From Hyphomicrobiaceae bacterium (GTDB lineage Bacteria; Pseudomonadota; Alphaproteobacteria; Rhizobiales; Hyphomicrobiaceae), in NCBI GenBank assembly GCA_041397645.1, contig JAWKWE010000004.1, positions 2,356,001-2,420,000 on the forward strand: 64,000 nt of DNA. Reading direction: 5' to 3'. The notes beneath the pieces are model-generated. The model had not been told where the DNA came from. It made no database searches and saw only the letters and a program-made list of their open reading frames with translations. This document shows, in pieces, positions 16,449 to 24,580 of the stretch; position 1 is the stretch's first letter, and every line of letters begins with the position of its first letter. Position numbers and translations under genes: made by a program.

Positions 16449-17099
16449 TCAATAATTACGGCGCTGTAAGTATACGTAAGGTTGGAAACGTGGCGAAATG
16501 GCCACTGTCGACGCCGGAGAGATTTTGCAGTGGCGGGCCGGAGTAAAAGTGCAGCATATCCACCTCGTTCCAACGAGCGAGATGCGGCCGCCCGTGACGG
16601 TCATGTGTACGTGAGGATGCTGCGTCATCGCCGAGACCCAAGGGTGCAGTACGGCTGTCACGCCGATCTTCACGCCAAGGTGTTTTGGATCGGCAGCGAT
16701 GGTCAGCATCGTCTCGCTGCTGGCTTTGAACAGCGCGTCGTAGATGACGGCCTTGTCCTGATAGGCGATGTCGCCGATCTCGGCCGGCAGCGTGAACACG
16801 ATATGGAAGTACGGCACCGGCAGCAGATCCGCTTCACGCGCTTCCATCCAGTCGCGCGCCTGGGCGCCCTGGCACTTCGGGCAGTGACGGTTACGGCAGG
16901 AGTTGTAGGCGATGGAGGTGAAGCCGCACACGGCGTTCTCGCAGCGCGCGACATGCCCGCCGAGCGCTGCCGTGTGACAGTCCTCGATCGCGCTCATCAC
17001 CTTCAACTGACCGAGGCTCAGATGGCCGCGGTTGGCGTCACGCCAAGCGGGGCCGTGGTCGCGGAAGATGTCCGCGACCTCCAATGCTGGACGAGCCAA
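16449..17099 (-). pseudogene. IS91-family transposase, 3'-truncated
   Basis: The N-terminal part of an IS91-type (Y2) transposase is present: LEVADIFRDHGPAWR, the zinc-binding pattern CxxxxCGF...CRNRHCPKCQG, and the QHPHVHMTVTGG rolling-circle histidine motif. After GGRISLVGTRW the frame runs into unrelated sequence, so the catalytic tyrosine region and about 200 residues are missing. It lies directly after a broken tyrosine recombinase, as in the usual IS91 pairing. A remnant that can no longer move. Confidence 0.8.
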
Positions 17100-17108
17100 G
17101 GGGCCGGC

Positions 17109-17430
17109 TCAAGCGGGCGGTCCATCTTTCGGTCGCAGCAACCGGTCGAGCGGGCTTTCGATCGAGCGCAGCAGATTAGTCGCGACCTGCGTGTAGCGCG
17201 CCGTCGTATCCAACTTCGCATGCCCGAGCAGCACCTGAATCACCCGCACATCGATGCTGTTCTACAGAAGATGCGTCGCGAAGGAATGCCGGAGCGTGTG
17301 CGGCGACACCCAGGAACCGAGCCCGGCGGCGTCGGCCGCCATGTGACAGGCCCGGTTCAATTGGCGCACCGTGATCGGAAGCAACGGATCGCGGCCCTGG
17401 AACAGCCAGCCCGGTGAGCTGCAGCGAGAG
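17109..17430 (-). pseudogene. tyrosine recombinase (IS91-associated) C-terminal fragment
   Basis: On the minus strand the C-terminal catalytic part of an XerD-like recombinase can be read: RQLNRACHMAADAAG, VSPHTLRHSFATHLL, then RVIQVLLGHAKLDTTARYTQ and SPLDRLL. A TAG stop (17262-17264) interrupts it right after THLL, and the N-terminal two thirds is missing. The catalytic HxxR and the LGH are present; the tyrosine is in ARYTQ. Inactive remnant. Confidence 0.75.
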
Positions 17431-17460
17431 CATTGCGTGACGATCCCTGCGCCCCTTGCC

Positions 17461-17542
17461 CCGCCCACGCGGAGATCGACCCCGCACCGCATCCCCGGCG
17501 GCGGCATCCCCATGGTTCCTCCGCTCACGCGGAGATCGACCC
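17461..17542. repeat. pair of 22-base direct repeats, 60 bases apart
   Basis: The 22 bases at 17461-17482 and 17521-17542 differ at one position and contain CACGCGGAGATCGACCC. They lie between the recombinase remnant and the metal-resistance genes. They may be insertion-sequence end repeats or a short duplication; no function can be assigned. Confidence 0.6.
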
Positions 17543-17599
17543 ACTTGTTAGATTTCAGCCGGAATGGAGATCGGCGTCGATAGCGGAGGAGCAAGTGAC

Positions 17600-17706
17600 A
17601 TGATGAATGACGGATGGATGTGGGGCATGGGCTTCGGGCACATCGTTGTGGTTGCGCTTGTCGTTCTGGTGATGCCGCCCTCGTCAAATACGTGTTCTTC
17701 CGGTGA
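17600..17706 (+). pseudogene. small membrane protein interrupted by a frameshift
   Basis: From the ATG at 17600 (GGAGGAG upstream) the frame encodes MMNDGWMWGMGFGHIVVVAL and a membrane helix. Around 17670-17676 one base appears to be missing. In the neighbouring frame the sequence continues AALVKYVFFR and stops at 17704-17706. That would restore a typical 35-residue one-helix protein of metal-resistance regions. Its stop overlaps the GTG start of the next gene. It may be a real mutation or a sequencing error. Confidence 0.6.
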
Positions 17707-18224
17707 AGGTCCCGAAGCGGGCAGCACGGCATACCGTGAGCCTGCGATGGCGCGAGCGGGTCTTTACCTTTGGACTCTACGCCGGCGTATCCGCGGCCGG
17801 TCACCTTCTCTGGGAGATCGTACAGCTGCCGCTTTATTCTCTCTGGCAGACTGCATCGCACACAGAGCTGGCCTTCGCCGTTCTGCACTGTACCGGTGGC
17901 GATTTTCTTATCGCGCTGAATGTCCTGCTGGCATCGGTCGTGCTGCTTAGAGCTTGGAGCTGGCCTCGCGCGCAAGCGCTTCAGGTCGCCTCCCTCTCCA
18001 TCCCTCTCGGAATTGCCTACACGGCCTACAGCGAGTGGCTCAACATCTATGTCCGCCAATCATGGGGCTATCGTCCGGCGATGCCGACGGTTAAGATACT
18101 CAGCTACCAGATCGGCGTATCACCGCTCGCGCAGTGGCTCCTTGTGCCAGCTGCTGTCTTTGCCATCCTTGCGTCAATGCGCCGGTGGTACGTTCAATCC
18201 GAGCCCGGTGCACCGGAGCCGTGA
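17703..18224 (+). CDS. polytopic membrane protein of unknown function
   Basis: This 173-residue protein has about five hydrophobic segments (from VFTFGLYAGVSAAGHLLWEI to LLVPAAVFAILAS). Charged residues and tryptophans lie at the membrane borders. The GTG start at 17703 overlaps the stop of the small membrane protein before it. I recognise no named family, though similar proteins occur in metal-resistance islands. It is first in the region that leads to the Czc cluster, but on the opposite strand. Confidence 0.65.
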   Translation: MKVPKRAARHTVSLRWRERVFTFGLYAGVSAAGHLLWEIVQLPLYSLWQTASHTELAFAVLHCTGGDFLIALNVLLASVVLLRAWSWPRAQALQVASLSIPLGIAYTAYSEWLNIYVRQSWGYRPAMPTVKILSYQIGVSPLAQWLLVPAAVFAILASMRRWYVQSEPGAPEP

Positions 18225-18320
18225 CAGCACGCAGCACCATGACCTGCATGCTCCTCCTGGATTGGCGGGCAAGGCAAATCCCCGTAGCAGAAGTGACGCA
18301 TCAATCGCCGGACTTCGGCT

Positions 18321-18704
18321 TCAACATCGCGCCGCAAGCGCGCAAGCAAGATTGTACTGGCACGTACCCTTGTCGTTGCCCTTACCGGGGCGGCCGAAGC
18401 GGTCGCGGAATAGATAATGGCTGACGAGTCCCGTGAACGCCTGCGTCCGAGCGCGCGTGCCGTCGCCCAGAATTCGCGCCACTGCCAGCTTGGTGTTGGC
18501 GTAGTGGATCGATTGCGGCGCACCGGCTTGTCCGGTCTCCGAACGGCTGGCGAAGAACGCGAATGCCGAGACGTGACCGCCCAGGAACGCTTCCGTTCTC
18601 TCGGCCGGATACGTCTTGATGAATGGCGCGTCCGAGTGCGGAAGGTCCATGAAGAACACGTGCAGTTTCTGCCGCCGAATTTCGGCGTGCTGTGGCAACC
18701 GCAC
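18321..18704 (-). pseudogene. IS21-family transposase (IstA) internal fragment
   Basis: The frame encodes the core of an IS21-type IstA: FFMDLPHSDAPFIKTYPAER, TEAFLGGHVSAFAFF, NTKLAVARILGDGTR and LVSHYLFRDRFGRPGKGNDKG. Both ends are lost and the continuation after GNDKG is unrelated, so only about 100 residues of some 500 remain. No istB is visible. Confidence 0.8.
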
Positions 18705-18747
18705 GGGTGCTCGTTACAATCTGACTCCACCATATCGGTCACCCTGG

Positions 18748-18993
18748 TCATCTCACAGCATAACCGCAGTGCGCGGTGTGACGGTTGGAGCCCATCGTGA
18801 CTTGGTTTCCGTGATGATGGTGCGGTTTTCTCGCACTGAAATCAGCTCGCTTCATGCAGGGGCCTTTGGCACAATGGCCAAAGCCTTTCATGCGAGACTC
18901 TCCATCACGCCAAGGCATGACATGTGCCGTTGCGGATGTGACGCTAAAGGCGAACAGCGCTGCCGTGCAGACAAACAGGGAAGGTCGGGTCAT
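18748..18993 (-). CDS. small secreted His-containing protein
   Basis: This 81-residue protein starts at an ATG at 18993 behind AGGAG. A signal peptide ends near TSATA. The mature part is short, basic and rich in His, Met and Cys (HVMPWRD, GHCAKGPCMK, KPHHHHG), suggesting metal binding in the periplasm. The 3' end abuts the IS21 remnant, so the C-terminus may be altered. Not a family I can name. Confidence 0.55.
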   Translation of the reverse strand: MTRPSLFVCTAALFAFSVTSATAHVMPWRDGESRMKGFGHCAKGPCMKRADFSARKPHHHHGNQVTMGSNRHTAHCGYAVR

Positions 18994-19040
18994 GATTTTT
19001 CTCCTATGAGGACGGCGCCCTTACGCCGCCGTCCGTTTGC

Positions 19041-19346
19041 TCAATGATGGTGGTGACGATGGCGATGCCCGCCGCCCCAGATGTAGATCCGCGGCACAAA
19101 TCCATAGTACCCATGTCTACGGTGGCGGAGCCTCCACGAGCGGCGATGATGGTGGCCCCATCTCCGGTGACCGTGATGCCGCCAATGACGGCGGTGCCGA
19201 TGTCGGATCTGCTGAACATCGGACGTGCTAGTCTGGGACAGAGCGATCCGAGCGCTGCCGGCCGGAACCATCGCTGTTGCGGCTGAAGTCCCGCCAAATG
19301 CGGCAAGCGTAGCGGCGAGGATGACTGCGAAACTTTGCTTCCTCAT
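19041..19346 (-). CDS. histidine-rich secreted protein
   Basis: This 101-residue protein has a signal peptide (MRKQSFAVILAATLAAFGG). A C-terminal half made almost only of His, Arg, Gly, Trp and Tyr ends in HRHRHHHH. GGAGGAAG precedes the ATG at 19346. Such proteins are common in Hyphomicrobiales and could bind Ni, Zn or Cu outside the cell membrane. Its place beside the Czc cluster supports a metal-buffering role, which is inference. Confidence 0.65.
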   Translation of the reverse strand: MRKQSFAVILAATLAAFGGTSAATAMVPAGSARIALSQTSTSDVQQIRHRHRRHWRHHGHRRWGHHHRRSWRLRHRRHGYYGFVPRIYIWGGGHRHRHHHH

Positions 19347-19372
19347 GGCACTTCCTCCTTTAGCGTTGGCTG

Positions 19373-19615
19373 TCACTTCTTGTGGTCGTGATCGGCGTCC
19401 TTTTGGTTTTCACCTTCGTGCGACGATGCCTCAAACGTGGCGCCGTCGATTTTCGCGCATTCGTCCTTTGTCAGTTCTTTCCAGCCCGGCTTTTCGCACG
19501 CGGCATCGCCCTGACAGACGGACGGGCCCGAGCAGTGACCGTGCTCCTCGCCCGCAAGGGCCGCCGCTGTAAAAAGAGATGCCGTCGCAATCGCGATGAT
19601 GATTGGCTTGATCAT
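19373..19615 (-). CDS. small periplasmic Cys/His protein
   Basis: This 80-residue protein has a signal peptide (MIKPIIIAIATASLFTAAALA). The mature part has four cysteines (HCSGPSVCQGDAACEKPGW and ECAKID) and a His/Asp tail (DADHDHKK). AGGAG lies before the ATG at 19615. The cysteine pattern and His-rich ends suggest metal binding. Unknown family. It follows the TPR protein in the same direction. Confidence 0.6.
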   Translation of the reverse strand: MIKPIIIAIATASLFTAAALAGEEHGHCSGPSVCQGDAACEKPGWKELTKDECAKIDGATFEASSHEGENQKDADHDHKK

Positions 19616-19674
19616 AGGGATACTCCTGTTCCGCGTTTGATTGCCGTGACGGTTGTCAGTCGCGTCACCTCCTT

Positions 19675-20778
19675 TCAGGGATTGCCCAAATAAATGCGGA
19701 AGGTCAGCGCGCCGTGTTTCGGTGTAAAAGCCAGCGCGGCGAGCAAGCTGTCCTTGCCATGCGAAAGCTGATAGCGCGTCACCTGCTGACCCGGCCATGC
19801 GGGCGTGTCGTGTGGCGCCACGCCAAAACGTGCCTCAAACCCCGCCTTTACATCGTCGACGAGATGCGGGCTGACGGGCTGGGTGGTGAGCGAGCAGACG
19901 TACACTGGGGGCTTATGGTTGCTTTCCGAATGGACCAACGCATACGCACCGAACCTGTCGTGGAACGTCCACCCTCCATCGATGTGGGAAACGGCGCCAC
20001 TTCTGCGAGTCAGGTCTTCATTCGGAGCAGGTTTCCATTTGCCAACCAGGGCAAGGGTCTTCAGGCCTTCCAGGCTCTCGCCGTGCGCGATACAGGTATT
20101 TGCGACCAGCCGCAGAAGATGCTCGACCTGTCGTGCATGGGCAATCTCCGTTGCAATTTTGGCAGTGTCGACCGTTGCCAGCCCGCCATCCCTAGCGCCA
20201 CCGAGCAGGTCCACCAAACGCTGTCGCGCCGCAGCCGCTTCCTGGTCCTCAGCGTCGCGGCTGATGGCTCTTTCGTAGTCGGCAAGCGCCTGCTCAAGTT
20301 CCCGGCGGCGCACATGCACGATAGCCCGGTTGAAGTAACTGTCGCTCACGTCGGGCTGTAGGCGAACCGCCTCGTCCAAATCGTTAAGGGCTTCATCAAG
20401 CCGCCCGAGGTTGGACAACGCGTTTCCGCGATTCATGTTGGCGTAGGGCAGTCCGGGGCTGATCCTCAGGGCCTCGGTGAAATCTCGGACGGCCGCGATG
20501 TAGTCTCCCTTCGCATAATAGACATTGCCACGGTTGTAGTAGGCCAAGGCGCTGGCCGGATTGAGTGCAATCGCAGCGTTGAAGCCTGCCAACGCCCGAT
20601 CCATTTCGCCCTTCATGTAGTCGGATGCGGCACGGTCATGGATAGTGGCGAAGTCGGCGGCCTCAGCAGACTCTCCGCGTTCAGCCGGAACCCCTGGAGC
20701 CAATGACGCGCCTGTCACGCAAACAAGGCCTGCCAAAAGGATGGCCAGATAGCGCTTCGGCGTCAGGGCAAGAGGCAT
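19675..20778 (-). CDS. TPR-repeat periplasmic protein
   Basis: This 367-residue protein has an N-terminal signal sequence (LAILLAGLVCVTGASLAPG) and four to five tetratricopeptide repeats at about 45-185 (for example AYYNRGNVYYAKGDYIAAVR and DSYFNRAIVHVRRRELEQAL). A C-terminal domain of about 170 residues has no family I recognise. TPRs serve protein contacts. The gene lies between the small Cys/His protein and the Czc operon on the same strand, so it may belong to the metal response. Confidence 0.75.
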   Translation of the reverse strand: MPLALTPKRYLAILLAGLVCVTGASLAPGVPAERGESAEAADFATIHDRAASDYMKGEMDRALAGFNAAIALNPASALAYYNRGNVYYAKGDYIAAVRDFTEALRISPGLPYANMNRGNALSNLGRLDEALNDLDEAVRLQPDVSDSYFNRAIVHVRRRELEQALADYERAISRDAEDQEAAAARQRLVDLLGGARDGGLATVDTAKIATEIAHARQVEHLLRLVANTCIAHGESLEGLKTLALVGKWKPAPNEDLTRRSGAVSHIDGGWTFHDRFGAYALVHSESNHKPPVYVCSLTTQPVSPHLVDDVKAGFEARFGVAPHDTPAWPGQQVTRYQLSHGKDSLLAALAFTPKHGALTFRIYLGNP

Positions 20779-20822
20779 GAAACGCGCACTCCGTCGTCAA
20801 CAGGCCCGTAGGGCCGCTGGTG

Positions 20823-21311
20823 TCATTTCAGGGTACCGGGCGGGTAAAGACCTTCGACGAGCGGTAAAAGCCCCTTGATCTTCGTTAGCGCGGTCGAGGC
20901 AGCATCAGCCTCATTGTGCTCGGCGCCGTGGTGTAGCTCGTCAACAGCCTTATCGAGTTGCTTGAGCGCAGAGGTGAGCTTGGCCTTCGATCCTTCGGCG
21001 ACCATGTCCGACTTCTCCTGCAGCGTGTGCACCGCCGCTTCCATGTGCTCACCCGCTTCATGAGCCCCGGCCAGTTTATTGCCGCCAATGGCCGTCTCGG
21101 ATTCGGTCAACTTCGCCGTGATTAACGTCCAGGCCTCTTTGACGTTGGCCGGTGGCGTTACCTTGAAGTGGGCCTCGTCCTTCCCGTGCGCGTGCTCCTT
21201 CCCATGCTCGTGGCCCTTGCCGTGGTCGTGGCCCTCTTCGGCCATCACAGGCAATGACAGGGCAACGACGACAGAGGCTGCGGCAGCCAGGATCGTTCGG
21301 GTGACGCTCAT
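20823..21311 (-). CDS. secreted His-rich protein, last gene of the Czc operon
   Basis: This 162-residue protein has a signal peptide (cut near LPVMAEE), a His/Gly repeat region (HDHGKGHEHGKEHAHGKDE) and a helical domain (NVKEAWTLITAKLTE, MEAAVHTLQEKSDMV). The start overlaps the czcA stop (ATGA), so it is translated with the efflux pump. The histidine repeats point to a periplasmic metal buffer or chaperone for the exporter (inference). Confidence 0.72.
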   Translation of the reverse strand: MSVTRTILAAAASVVVALSLPVMAEEGHDHGKGHEHGKEHAHGKDEAHFKVTPPANVKEAWTLITAKLTESETAIGGNKLAGAHEAGEHMEAAVHTLQEKSDMVAEGSKAKLTSALKQLDKAVDELHHGAEHNEADAASTALTKIKGLLPLVEGLYPPGTLK

Positions 21312-24300
21312 GCGACATGTTCCTTTGCAGTTTGGGTTTCTGGTTCGGCTTCGGCGGTGAACTCTTCGTTGAGGCAGAAGCGCTTGTAGAGCGCCGGCAG
21401 CACAATCAGTGTGAGCAGTGTGGCGGTGATCAGCCCGCCAATGACGACAGTTGCCAGTGGCTTTTGCACTTCGGCGCCCGTCCCCGTCGCAATAGCCATC
21501 GGAACGAAGCCGAGCGAAGCGACCAGCGCGGTCATCAGAACCGGGCGGAGGCGAGTCATGGCGCCTGCGATGATGGCCAGTTCGCCTTGCATGCCCTTGA
21601 GCCGCAGCTGGTTGATGTAGGTGACCATGACGAGACCGTTCAGTACGGCCACGCCGGACAGCGCGATGAAGCCGACTGCCGCTGAAATCGAAAACGGCAT
21701 GTCGCGTAGATACAAAGTGAGGATGCCGCCGGAAATCGCTAGCGGCACGCCGGAGAACACCAGTAGTGCCTCGCGCACTTTGCCGAATGCGGTGAACAGC
21801 ATCAGGAAGATGATGAAGAAGCACGCCGGTACGACGATCATCAGCCGACTGCGCGCCGCCTGCAGGTTTTCAAACTGCCCGCCCCAGGCCAGCCAGTTGC
21901 CTGGAGGCACCTGAACCTCGGTATCAATGCGCTGCTGCGCCTCTTCGACAAAAGAGCCAATGTCACGCCCGCGCACATTCGCCTGAACGACCACGCGGCG
22001 CTTGCCGTTTTCGCGGCTGATCTGGTTCGGGCCCTCCTCGACCACGAAGCGGGCCAGCGTTTTGAGAGGGATGAAGGAGGTCTTCGCGGAGTCGCCGTCC
22101 GTATCGGGCACCGGTACAGGAAGATTTTCCAGGGTTTCGAGGTCATCTCTGAGCCTGTCCGGCAATCTCACGAGGATGTCGAACCGGCGGTCGCCCTGGA
22201 ACACGAGGCCCGCTTCCCGCCCGCCGACCGTAATTGAGATCACGTCCAGGACATCGCCGATGTTGAGGCCGTAACGAGATATGGCCTGCTTATCGAGCTT
22301 GACGTCCAACATGGGCAGGCCCGTGGTCTGTTCGACTTTGACGTCGGCCGCGCCCGGCACTTGCCGCAGCACGGATGCCACCTTGGTTGCCGTTGTCCCA
22401 AGCTCGTCAAAGTCGTCACCGAACACCTTGACGGCCACATCGCTGCGCACGCCTGCAATCAGCTCGTTAAAGCGCATTTGGATCGGCTGGGTGTACTCGT
22501 AGTTGTTGCCCGGCAGCAGGCCGACGGCCGCCGCAATCTTCTCGACCAGCTCAGCCTTGGTCATGCTCGGATCTGGCCAATCCGACTGAGGCTTCAGGAT
22601 GATGAAGGTATCCGAGACGTGGGGCGGCATCGGGTCCGATGCCATCTCCGCCGTGCCTGTCTTGGAGAACACGAACGCGACTTCGGAAAACGCACGAACC
22701 GTTGCCTCGACCTTCAACTGCATCTCCTGCGACTGGGAGAGTGACGTTGACGGAATGCGCATGGCATGCATGGCGAGGTTCTTCTCATCCAGTGTCGGGA
22801 TGAATTCCTGGCCAAGGCGCGTGAACAGGAACAGCGAGAACAGGAAAAAAGCGACCGACATCCAGATGACGCTGGTGTTGTCGGCCAGCGCGTTGCGTAA
22901 CGCCGGTTCGTACATGCGCTTGGAATAACGGATGATCGCGCTTTCTTTTTCTTCAACGCGTCCGGTCACGAACAGCCCGATCATGGCAGGCACGAAGGTC
23001 AGCGACATGACGAATGCGGCGAGCAGCGCAATGATGACGGTCAGTCCCATCGGCTCGAACATTTTACCTTCCACGCCGGTGAAGGTGAGGAGCGGCAGAT
23101 AGACGGTGATGATGATGATTTGCCCGAACACTGACGGCTGGATCATTTCCTTGCTGGCGACCATCACCTCGTGCAGTCGCTCGGAGACGTTGAGCAGCCG
23201 GCCTTCGTGGTGCTGACGCTCGGCCAGTCTGCGCAGGGCGTTTTCGGTGATGATCACCGCACCGTCGACGATGAGCCCGAAATCGAGTGCGCCAAGACTC
23301 ATGAGATTGGCGGAAATCCCGGCTTCCACCATGCCAACCGTGGTGAAAAGCATCGTGATGGGAATGACCAGCGCGGTGATGAGTGCGGCGCGCAGGTTGC
23401 CGAGCATCAGGAACAGCACGACGATAACCAGCAGCGCGCCTTCTGCGAGGTTTTTGACTACGGTTTTGACGGTTGCATCAACCAGGACTGTGCGGTTGAG
23501 CACGGTCTTAATGGCGATATCCGGCGGCAGTGACTTGGAGATCGTTTTGATTTTCTCGTCAACAGCTGCTGAAACGATGCGGCTGTTGCCGCCCTTCAGC
23601 ATCATCGTGGTGCCAACGACCACCTCATACCCGTTCTCGCTGGCCGAACCGGTGCGCAGTTCGCGGCCGATCCCAACCTCTGCGACGTCTTTCAAGTGAA
23701 CCGGGACGCCGTTGCGATTGGCGATGATAACATTGCCGATGTCGGTCGCGGTTTCCAGCCGCCCGTCGGCACGGACGATGTAGGATTCGCCCTTTTGCTC
23801 GATGTATCCGGCACCGACGCTGGTGTTGTTGCGCTCCAACGCGTTGATGACATCGGTGAACGTCAGCCCCAGGGACAACAGCTTCTGCGGATCAGGCTGA
23901 ACCTGGTATTGCTGTTCGTAGCCGCCGATGGCATCCACCTCGGCAACGCCGGTCACGCCTTTAAGCTGGGGCCGGACGATCCAGTCCTGCACCGTGCGCA
24001 GGTACATGGAAAACTCGAAATCCTTACGCAGAACTAGGCCTTCCGGCGTCAAGTAACTGCCATCGCTCTGCCAGCCTGGTTTGCCGTCTTTGACCTCCGC
24101 ACCCTTGCCGCGAGGATGTTCGAAATGGACCGTCCACATGTAGATTTCGCCGAGGCCGGTCGAAACGGCACCCATGCGTGGTTCAGCCCCCGCCGGCAGG
24201 TTGGCTTTAGCCTGGTTCATCCGCTCCGACACCTGGGCGCGCGCAAAGTAGATGTCGACGTTGTCCTCAAAAACCGCCGTGACCTGCGAAAACCCGTTGC

Positions 24301-24580
24301 GCGACAGCGAGCGCGTGTAGGAGAGCCCCGGTATTCCAGCGAGTGCAGTCTCTATCGGGAAAGTGACGTTCTTTTCGATCTCAAAGGGCGACAACGCTGC
24401 CGCTTCCGTATTGATCTGGATCTGGTTGTTGGTGATGTCCGGCACGGCGTCGATCGGCAGCCGTTGCAGCGAATAGAGTCCGAATGCCGACGCGGCGGCA
24501 ACCAGCAAGACCACCAGCACGCGGTGGGTGAGGGAGAAACTCAGGATGCGTTCAATCATGGCCGGTTCTCTCCCCCTCAA
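21308..24580 (-). CDS. czcA: heavy-metal RND efflux permease, CzcA type
   Basis: This 1090-residue HME-RND inner-membrane pump is full length for the family. Membrane helix 1 (residues about 13-33) is followed by the first periplasmic domain. Helix 4 carries the proton-relay acids Asp433, Asp439 and Glu446 in LDFGLIVDGAVIITEN, the pattern of zinc/cobalt/cadmium pumps rather than CusA copper pumps. The C-terminal helices end in LPALYKRF. It overlaps the adaptor gene upstream and the His-rich gene downstream by 4 bases each. It expels divalent cations with proton exchange as part of CzcCBA. Confidence 0.95.
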   Translation of the reverse strand: MRGREPAMIERILSFSLTHRVLVVLLVAAASAFGLYSLQRLPIDAVPDITNNQIQINTEAAALSPFEIEKNVTFPIETALAGIPGLSYTRSLSRNGFSQVTAVFEDNVDIYFARAQVSERMNQAKANLPAGAEPRMGAVSTGLGEIYMWTVHFEHPRGKGAEVKDGKPGWQSDGSYLTPEGLVLRKDFEFSMYLRTVQDWIVRPQLKGVTGVAEVDAIGGYEQQYQVQPDPQKLLSLGLTFTDVINALERNNTSVGAGYIEQKGESYIVRADGRLETATDIGNVIIANRNGVPVHLKDVAEVGIGRELRTGSASENGYEVVVGTTMMLKGGNSRIVSAAVDEKIKTISKSLPPDIAIKTVLNRTVLVDATVKTVVKNLAEGALLVIVVLFLMLGNLRAALITALVIPITMLFTTVGMVEAGISANLMSLGALDFGLIVDGAVIITENALRRLAERQHHEGRLLNVSERLHEVMVASKEMIQPSVFGQIIIITVYLPLLTFTGVEGKMFEPMGLTVIIALLAAFVMSLTFVPAMIGLFVTGRVEEKESAIIRYSKRMYEPALRNALADNTSVIWMSVAFFLFSLFLFTRLGQEFIPTLDEKNLAMHAMRIPSTSLSQSQEMQLKVEATVRAFSEVAFVFSKTGTAEMASDPMPPHVSDTFIILKPQSDWPDPSMTKAELVEKIAAAVGLLPGNNYEYTQPIQMRFNELIAGVRSDVAVKVFGDDFDELGTTATKVASVLRQVPGAADVKVEQTTGLPMLDVKLDKQAISRYGLNIGDVLDVISITVGGREAGLVFQGDRRFDILVRLPDRLRDDLETLENLPVPVPDTDGDSAKTSFIPLKTLARFVVEEGPNQISRENGKRRVVVQANVRGRDIGSFVEEAQQRIDTEVQVPPGNWLAWGGQFENLQAARSRLMIVVPACFFIIFLMLFTAFGKVREALLVFSGVPLAISGGILTLYLRDMPFSISAAVGFIALSGVAVLNGLVMVTYINQLRLKGMQGELAIIAGAMTRLRPVLMTALVASLGFVPMAIATGTGAEVQKPLATVVIGGLITATLLTLIVLPALYKRFCLNEEFTAEAEPETQTAKEHVA

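Noticed and set aside
16482..17417. 311-codon plus-strand frame
   Set aside because: It lies opposite the IS91 transposase and tyrosine-recombinase remnants and is a shadow of them.
17262..18059. 265-codon minus-strand frame
   Set aside because: Only its last part is recombinase sequence; the first two thirds is antisense to the membrane protein gene at 17703-18224.
18194..18330. Cys/His-rich stretch read on the minus strand (HFCYGDLPCPP ... GHGAACCHG)
   Set aside because: It may be a gene fragment, but it has no start, overlaps the end of another gene and matches no family I know.
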